Positions 9,855 to 14,785 of a DNA stretch of 14,785 nt are shown here, piece by piece; within the stretch, counting starts at the first letter, position 1; each line of letters starts with the position of its first letter. The translations under genes were made by a program, and so were the position numbers. The notes beneath the pieces were generated by a model, which saw only the letters and a program-made list of their open reading frames with translations, made no database searches and was not told the DNA's origin. The stretch is from Saprospiraceae bacterium. Its GTDB lineage: Bacteria > Bacteroidota > Bacteroidia > Chitinophagales > Saprospiraceae. The DNA lies in assembly GCA_020436865.1 (NCBI GenBank), contig JAGQXA010000314.1:1-14785 (forward strand). Reading direction: 5' to 3'.

Positions 9855-12278
9855 ATGTCGCACCTACACCCCCTACTCCTGCTCCTTTCGCTCGCGCTGC
9901 CCTGGTCCGGCGCGGCCCAAACGACCCTGACCGGCCTCGTCACCGACGAAGCGGGCGGGGCTATCGCTTTTGCTAACGTCTTGCTCCTGAACCCGGCTGA
10001 TTCCACCCTGGTTTTGGGGGAACTAACCGGCGAGTCGGGGCGCTATGCGATCGAGGATGTCGCTCCGGCCGACTATCTGCTGGCCATCACTATGCTCGGT
10101 TATTCGGAAAAATACGCTCCCCTGAAGGTGCTGCCGGGGCGTCGGTCGCTCGACCTCGGCACGACCGTTCTGGCCGATCAGGTGCAGACGCTCGAGCAGA
10201 TAGAAGTGACCGCCCGAAAGCCCCTCTTCGAGCAAAAGATCGACCGCCTGGTTGTGAACGTATCGAGCAGCATCACCTCGGCGGGTTCTTCGGCCTTCGA
10301 CGTGCTGGCCCGCTCGCCCGGGGTGGTGGTCAACCGCCAGAGCAACGCCATTTCGATGGCCGGCAAGCAGGGCGTGGTGGTGATGATCAACGGGAAGATC
10401 AGCCGGATGTCGGCCGCCGCGCTCGTGCAAATGCTGAAGGGCATGAATGCCGACAACATCGAAAAGATCGAACTGATCACTACCCCTCCGGCCAACTTCG
10501 ACGCCGAAGGCAATGCCGGCTTCATCAACATCGTCCTGAAGAGAAATACCGACTTCGGCCTGAACGGCTCGTTCGCGCTGAACGCCGGCTACGGCTTTCG
10601 CGAAAAATTCGGCGGGAGCTTGAACTTTAACTATCGCTCCAACCGCTTCAACCTGTTCGGCGACTATTCCTACGCTTTTAACCACAAGAAGGAGAAGATC
10701 GACACCTGGCGATCGGTGATCAACGACGGAGTCGAACAGGTATCGGATGTGTTGTCGCGGCGCGATCCGATCGAGCAAAGCCACAACGCACGGCTGGGGA
10801 TCGATCTTCAGCTCAGCGAAAAGACGGTTTTCGGCGTTCTGTTGAGCGGTTACAATACCCGCTGGGACATGGATGCCTTCAACACCCTCGAAATGTTCGA
10901 GAACGGTCAGTTGATATCCACGACGCAGATCGACAACGACGAGATCAACGAATGGTACCACGGCATGGGCAACCTCAACCTGCAGCATCGATTCGACGAA
11001 ACGCACTCGCTGACGCTCAATGCCGACTACCTGTATTATCACGACAACAATCCTACCGACTATCTCAACGAGTATTTCGACGGGCAGGGCCAGTTGCTGA
11101 AAACGGAGGAGTTGCGGGTGCGCAAGATCACCCCGATCCACTTCGGCGTATTCAGCGCCGATTATTCGGGGCAACTGGCGGGCAAGATCAGGTTCGACGC
11201 CGGCTTGAAGGGCACCTTGTCGAGTTTCGATAACGACGTGAGCGTAGAAAACCGGATCAATGGCGATTGGCAGTTCGATCCGCAATACACCCAGCGCTAT
11301 ATGCTTCGGGAAGGCATAACCGCCGCCTACGGCTCGGCGCAGGTCGAGCTTGGGCCGAAAACGAACCTGCAGGCCGGCTTGCGGTACGAATACACCGACA
11401 GTCAGCTCGATTCCGAACTGGAGAAGGGGATCGTCGACCGGCAGTACGGCAATTTTTTCCCGAGCGTTTTTCTGTCGCAGAGCTTCAACGACGACCATCA
11501 GCTCAACCTCGCCTATAGCCGCCGGATCACGCGGCCGACCTTCAACGATCTGGCCCCGTTCGTGATCTTCCTCGATCCGAGCACCTTCTTTTCCGGCAAT
11601 GCCGCTTTGCAGCCGGCCATTACCGACAACTTGCGGGCGGAGTATCGCTGGAAGCGCTATTTGCTTTCGGTACAGTATAGTTACGAAGATGGCGCTATTG
11701 CCGGTTTTCAACCGCAAATCGACCCCGAAACCAACGAGCAATTGATCACCGCCGTCAACATGGATTTTCAGCAGACCGTTTCGATCACGCTTTCCGTTCC
11801 GCTCATGATCACGCCCTGGTGGGAAGCGCAGAACAATTTCATCGGCACCTGGTACCGCAATCGGTTGCCCTACAACGACGCTCTGGTGACCCTCGAACAA
11901 AAGACCCTCAATATCAACAGCACTCACCACTTTCAATTGCCGGCCGACTTTTCTCTGGAGATCTCCGGCTTCTTTCTCTCGCCGACCCTTTGGGGAATCA
12001 CCAAGAGCAAGCCGCTCGGTGTGCTCGGAGCGGGCTTGCGCAAGGAACTACCGGGCGAACATGGTGCGCTGCAGTTTAACGTCAGCGACATCTTCCTGAC
12101 GGGCAACTGGAAGGAATCGGCCTTTTTGCCCGAGCAGCAACTCAACTACCGGGGCCTTTATGCATTTGCGGAGCGCATCTTCCGCCTGACCTATACCCGC
12201 AATTTCGGGAATAGCGAGCTCAAGGCCTCGCGCGACCGCTCGACCGGCTCCGAAGAGGAACGCCGTCGCGTTAACTAG
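9855..12278 (+). CDS. Outer-membrane beta-barrel family protein with CarboxypepD-regulatory-like and TonB-plug-like domains
   Basis: This 807-residue outer-membrane protein belongs to the Bacteroidota TonB-receptor-like beta-barrel group. A Sec signal peptide covers residues 1-21 (cleavage near GAAQ). Residues about 24-107 form a carboxypeptidase-regulatory-like beta-sandwich (LTGLVTDEAGGAIAFANVLL, with SGRYAIEDVAPADYLLAITMLGY). Residues about 120-230 form the plug (DRLVVNV, AFDVLARSPGVVV, VMINGK, IEKIELITTPPANFDAEGNAG). The rest is barrel strands rich in alternating aromatics. It ends in the charged tail RDRSTGSEEERRRVN rather than the usual terminal Phe. That tail is common in this family and argues against truncation. 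No SusD-like partner or glycan enzymes flank it, so it is not a polysaccharide-utilisation SusC. The transported or bound ligand is unknown. Only one plausible start exists because the hydrophobic signal begins at once. The preceding repeat array leaves little room for an independent promoter. Confidence 0.92.
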   Translation: MSHLHPLLLLLSLALPWSGAAQTTLTGLVTDEAGGAIAFANVLLLNPADSTLVLGELTGESGRYAIEDVAPADYLLAITMLGYSEKYAPLKVLPGRRSLDLGTTVLADQVQTLEQIEVTARKPLFEQKIDRLVVNVSSSITSAGSSAFDVLARSPGVVVNRQSNAISMAGKQGVVVMINGKISRMSAAALVQMLKGMNADNIEKIELITTPPANFDAEGNAGFINIVLKRNTDFGLNGSFALNAGYGFREKFGGSLNFNYRSNRFNLFGDYSYAFNHKKEKIDTWRSVINDGVEQVSDVLSRRDPIEQSHNARLGIDLQLSEKTVFGVLLSGYNTRWDMDAFNTLEMFENGQLISTTQIDNDEINEWYHGMGNLNLQHRFDETHSLTLNADYLYYHDNNPTDYLNEYFDGQGQLLKTEELRVRKITPIHFGVFSADYSGQLAGKIRFDAGLKGTLSSFDNDVSVENRINGDWQFDPQYTQRYMLREGITAAYGSAQVELGPKTNLQAGLRYEYTDSQLDSELEKGIVDRQYGNFFPSVFLSQSFNDDHQLNLAYSRRITRPTFNDLAPFVIFLDPSTFFSGNAALQPAITDNLRAEYRWKRYLLSVQYSYEDGAIAGFQPQIDPETNEQLITAVNMDFQQTVSITLSVPLMITPWWEAQNNFIGTWYRNRLPYNDALVTLEQKTLNINSTHHFQLPADFSLEISGFFLSPTLWGITKSKPLGVLGAGLRKELPGEHGALQFNVSDIFLTGNWKESAFLPEQQLNYRGLYAFAERIFRLTYTRNFGNSELKASRDRSTGSEEERRRVN

Positions 12279-12299
12279 TCCTGCCGTCGGGTAACGCGC

Positions 12300-12344
12300 T
12301 ACCCCCTTCCGGAATAGGCAAGTACCGGAAGGGGGTATTTTTTT
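12300..12344 (+). terminator. Intrinsic (rho-independent) terminator of the beta-barrel gene
   Basis: TACCCCCTTCCGG (12300-12312) pairs perfectly with CCGGAAGGGGGTA (12325-12337) around a 12-base loop, and seven T residues follow (12338-12344). It begins 21 bases after the stop at 12278. Stem strength and U-run make this the clearest terminator in the window. Confidence 0.95.
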
Positions 12345-12376
12345 GCCCCTGACCGATCACCCCAAAAAAACCAATC

Positions 12377-13291
12377 ATGAAGTGGTCACACCTGATCCTA
12401 CTCCTCCTGTGCGGCGCCGTCGCCTTGCCTGCCCAGGAAAACGAAGCCCGCTTCCGGGCGGGTTTTTCGGTCAAAGCCGTGATCGGCATCGGCTATCTGA
12501 AAAGCGGCTTCGGCGACCTTAGCGTGTCCGGTTTCCTCACCAAAGAGATCGGCGATCACCTGCTCGTCGGTCACCAGATATCGGCCAGTCTGTATTCGCG
12601 CGGACTGGGTACGAGCATCTTCGATGATCAGAACCGGCGTGCCCAGATCGACCTGGTCAACTCTTTTTTCGTGGCGGCCGGGTCGCGCAGCGACGATCCC
12701 AACGTCTTCTACCGGCCACAGTTGTTCAACCAACGCAGCGCTTGCTCGTTCGTGCATCCCTTCGAGCATGGGGCATACCTCGGCACCCATTTCGTGGTGA
12801 ACAACAACCGCAGGAACCAGCAGGTCGGCTTTTTTGGCTTCCATCTGGGCGACTTCGAGTTCCTGTATTACAACGACGGCTTCTTTCCCTTCGAGAATTT
12901 TCTGAGCGACGATTACGATCGCTTCTGGACCGGCGGCGGATACCTGCGCTACCAGTTCCGGGATTTCAGCCTGCAATTCAACTACGATCGCTTTACCGAA
13001 GATTTCACCAATTCGTACGTGCTGGCCAAAGAGCTTTTTCTCTTCGGCGTGCCGAACAAGGACATGGAGCCCGTTTTCTTCAATCGCGCGCTGACCTCCC
13101 TGAAGGTGCAGCTGAAGAACGGCTATGAGATCGGCGGCGGCGTGCTTGGGCACTGGAAATACGACGTGCAGGACTTCCTCCACAATACCCTCGGCTTCGC
13201 CAAGCATATTTCCGTCGCCAAGCCGGCCCTGCTGATCTATGGCGGCTACGACAAATTCTATCACTACAACATCCTCGAAAATGAACAATAA
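12377..13291 (+). CDS. Secreted beta-rich protein of unknown function, possibly outer-membrane
   Basis: I do not recognise this 304-residue protein with certainty. It starts with a clear Sec signal peptide (MKWSHLILLLLCGAVALPAQ, likely cleaved after Ala19). The mature part is rich in aromatics and glycine in alternating strand patterns (GYLRYQFRDFSLQFNYDRF, ALLIYGGYDKFYHYNIL), suggesting a beta-barrel or other all-beta fold. A conserved-looking core is YYNDG (164-168) followed by DRFWTGG (181-187). A similar Y-x-ND ... DR-x-T spacing is, as far as I recall, seen in Bacteroidota proteins labelled polymorphic toxin type 23. That similarity is from memory and weak, and no toxin delivery or immunity genes are nearby. 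Its last 11 bases overlap the start of the following lipoprotein gene (ATG at 13281 inside the shared ATGAACAATAA), implying translational coupling and a joint role in the envelope. Only 32 bases separate the upstream terminator from its ATG. Confidence 0.85.
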   Translation: MKWSHLILLLLCGAVALPAQENEARFRAGFSVKAVIGIGYLKSGFGDLSVSGFLTKEIGDHLLVGHQISASLYSRGLGTSIFDDQNRRAQIDLVNSFFVAAGSRSDDPNVFYRPQLFNQRSACSFVHPFEHGAYLGTHFVVNNNRRNQQVGFFGFHLGDFEFLYYNDGFFPFENFLSDDYDRFWTGGGYLRYQFRDFSLQFNYDRFTEDFTNSYVLAKELFLFGVPNKDMEPVFFNRALTSLKVQLKNGYEIGGGVLGHWKYDVQDFLHNTLGFAKHISVAKPALLIYGGYDKFYHYNILENEQ

Positions 13292-14189
13292 ACGGCACTT
13301 CCTATGGCTGGGGCTGTTGCTGCTGGCAGCGGCCTGCTCGCAAAAGGCGATCTTCCTGCCCGACGAATTGAACGGCCGGGAAGAAGGGCGTCAACCTTCT
13401 CCGGCTGAGCTGGCGCGGCTCGAACACACCATGTTCTGTTTCGACGTTTACCTCGACAAGGAAACCGACTATAAGGGGGTGAAGGTCGAGTGGTTCTCTG
13501 AAAATTGCCTGGCCGACGATGCCCGCTGCCGCTACGTCGAGTCCGTGTGCCTGGCCTTCCTCGATGAAGAGCGCGTGGTGTATTTCCGCAAGCGCAAGTT
13601 CAAAGATAGCCTCTCGATCGACGTCAAGCGGCTCGCCCATGAGCAGCGGGTGACGGGACTAAGCCGCCGCTTCGTCAAATTGGGCGTTTACGAGCTGGTT
13701 ACCCGCGATTCCAGGGAATACATCAAGGTGCGCTTGCGCAAACCCTCGATCAAGCGGAAGAGCGTCGATGAGCATACCGACCTGTACTTTTCCTGGAATG
13801 GGGGCAATGGCCTGCATCTGGAATATCTGGCCTTTCTGCCCGAGCGCAAGGAGAAGTTTGTAAGCTCGATCGATGTGGGTCCGCCGCTCGATTCGCTACC
13901 GGGCGATCCCGAAGATCGGGTAGGACGCGTTGCCAGACTGCGGCATTTCTTGAAGAACTTGTCCCGCGAAGACTACAAAGAGATCGAGGCCGATAGCGAG
14001 CTCGTCGTCTGGCCTGAATTCTATCCAAGACCCTATCCCTTGGTGTGGGAGATCGAAGGCGAGCGTTTCGATACCATCGAGTATGTTCGCGACGGTGCAT
14101 CGCTGGTGCGGAACTATCGCTATCAGGAGGGGCTGGTCTACTCGGAAACCGTTCGGCTTCCGCTGCTGGAGGCGCTGCCGACCTGGTGA
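13281..14189 (+). CDS. Lipoprotein of unknown function
   Basis: This 302-residue protein matches no family I can name. The ATG at 13281 gives MNNKRHFLWLGLLLLAAAC, a standard type II signal with lipid-acceptor Cys19 in the lipobox AAAC. The frame is open further upstream to 13239, but those residues lie inside the preceding gene and spoil the signal. Besides Cys19 there are four closely grouped cysteines (53, 76, 83, 90) in the mature N-terminal third, suggesting disulfides or, less likely, metal binding. The middle is basic and charged (RKRKFKDSL, RLRKPSIKRK) and the end has a YRYQEGLVYSETVRLP strand pair. It is translationally coupled to the secreted beta-rich protein by an 11-base overlap, so the two probably act together at the envelope. 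It ends 6 bases before the stop of the convergent helicase gene, with no terminator between them. Confidence 0.85.
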   Translation: MNNKRHFLWLGLLLLAAACSQKAIFLPDELNGREEGRQPSPAELARLEHTMFCFDVYLDKETDYKGVKVEWFSENCLADDARCRYVESVCLAFLDEERVVYFRKRKFKDSLSIDVKRLAHEQRVTGLSRRFVKLGVYELVTRDSREYIKVRLRKPSIKRKSVDEHTDLYFSWNGGNGLHLEYLAFLPERKEKFVSSIDVGPPLDSLPGDPEDRVGRVARLRHFLKNLSREDYKEIEADSELVVWPEFYPRPYPLVWEIEGERFDTIEYVRDGASLVRNYRYQEGLVYSETVRLPLLEALPTW

Positions 14190-14195
14190 CCCACA

Positions 14196-14785
14196 TCAGT
14201 CTTTGGTCAGCTCCAGCTTCATTCGCCGAATGCGGTCTTCCAGCTTTTCGGAGCTGAGGCGCTCGCGCAGGCGATCCACGAGAATGGGAAAGGCGAAGGG
14301 TGTGGCTTTGGCCGGCCGGCGCAGCACGAGCTGTTGCGAGCGGATCCGGGCGAGCGTTTCGCGCAAGCGGGCCTCCTGCAAACTGAAGGTCATCACCTCG
14401 TCGTAAGCCTGCAATAGGAGCAGGTTGTGGGGTTCGTAGTCGCTGAACACTTCGAAGAACAGTTGCGAGGAGGCTTGGACGTGCCGGTCTTTTTTCGGCT
14501 TGCCCGGATAGCCTTTGAAGATGAGCCCGCTAATACTGGCAATGTCGCGAAAACGCCGGCGCGCCAGTTCGGTGGCGTTGATGCTGGCCCGGATGTCGTG
14601 GCCGAGGCGCTCGGAGGAGAACAAGCCGGTCGCGAGCGCCTTTTCGATCGGAATGGGTTGGTCGGACAATAATTCGAAGCCGTAGTCGTTCATGGCGATC
14701 GTGAATGTGAGCGGCTGCATCCGGGCGAGGCGATAGGCCATCAGGGCGCCCATGCCTTCGTGCACATAGCGCCCTTCGTAAGGAT
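14196..14785 (-). CDS. Lhr-type DEXH-box helicase, C-terminal part (probably ligase-associated), truncated by window edge
   Basis: The visible C-terminal 196 residues match the end of Lhr-like superfamily 2 helicases, best the bacterial ligase-associated DNA-damage-response DEXH helicase. Reading into the window edge the protein begins PYEGRYVHEGMGALMAYRL, then FTIAMNDYGFELLSD, which are recognisable from that group. The end has PFAFPILVDRLRERLSSEKLEDRIRRM. The GTG at 14765 is only an internal codon, as the frame is open to the last base. The Walker A, DEXH and motif VI regions would lie outside the window. If the ligase-associated assignment is right, a DNA ligase and a metallo-beta-lactamase-fold exonuclease gene would be expected upstream on the same strand, beyond the edge. 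The Lhr-like call is fairly strong; the subfamily is an inference. Confidence 0.85.
   Translation of the reverse strand, partial: PYEGRYVHEGMGALMAYRLARMQPLTFTIAMNDYGFELLSDQPIPIEKALATGLFSSERLGHDIRASINATELARRRFRDIASISGLIFKGYPGKPKKDRHVQASSQLFFEVFSDYEPHNLLLLQAYDEVMTFSLQEARLRETLARIRSQQLVLRRPAKATPFAFPILVDRLRERLSSEKLEDRIRRMKLELTKD

Noticed and set aside
10023..11936. 637-codon open frame on the minus strand, antisense to the beta-barrel gene
   Set aside because: The sense strand encodes recognisable regulatory-like, plug and barrel domains; the antisense translation shows no motif and the usual shadow composition.
12289..12304. Alternative GGGTA/TACCC hairpin overlapping the terminator's left arm, a possible antiterminator
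   Set aside because: The stem is only five base pairs against thirteen in the terminator, with no leader peptide or ligand-binding structure; chance is more likely.

Overview
The window reads as chromosomal DNA of a fairly GC-rich Bacteroidota, most likely Saprospiria/Lewinella-like. That is an inference from three things. There is a large outer-membrane beta-barrel protein with an N-terminal carboxypeptidase-regulatory-like domain. There are several short Sec or lipoprotein signal peptides. There are TAnnTTTG-type boxes in front of genes, with no convincing Shine-Dalgarno sequences. No rRNA, tRNA, CRISPR array, transposase or phage gene was seen. No gene-free stretch exceeds about 180 bases.

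Layout. Positions 1-722 hold the 3' part of a calcineurin-like metallophosphoesterase, plus strand. Positions 844-2859 encode a lipoprotein dipeptidyl peptidase III (M49), plus strand. A near-perfect 76-bp palindrome fills the gap to a convergent two-gene operon on the minus strand. That operon is glgE (8240-6291) followed by a trehalose synthase-maltokinase fusion (6270-2944). A 151-bp divergent intergenic region separates glgE from a plus-strand geranylgeranyl-reductase-family flavoprotein (8392-9675). After it come tandem hairpin repeats, an outer-membrane beta-barrel/TonB-plug-like protein (9855-12278) and a clear intrinsic terminator. Next is a translationally overlapping pair: a secreted beta-rich protein of unknown role (12377-13291) and a lipoprotein of unknown role (13281-14189). 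The window ends in the 3' part of an Lhr-type DEXH helicase, minus strand.

Working together. GlgE and TreS-maltokinase are three steps of the GlgE alpha-glucan pathway: trehalose to maltose, maltose to maltose-1-phosphate, then maltosyl transfer onto glucan. The branching enzyme GlgB is not in the window. The main surprise is in the TreS domain. The GH13 catalytic nucleophile Asp is replaced by Thr (residue 207) and the HDEL signature by HDDL, while the general acid, the third Asp and the whole kinase domain are intact. The fusion may therefore work mainly as a maltokinase with a dead or altered TreS half. Other points of interest are the convergent-gene palindrome, the repeat array that runs up to the start codon of the beta-barrel gene, and the uncharacterised secreted protein/lipoprotein pair.
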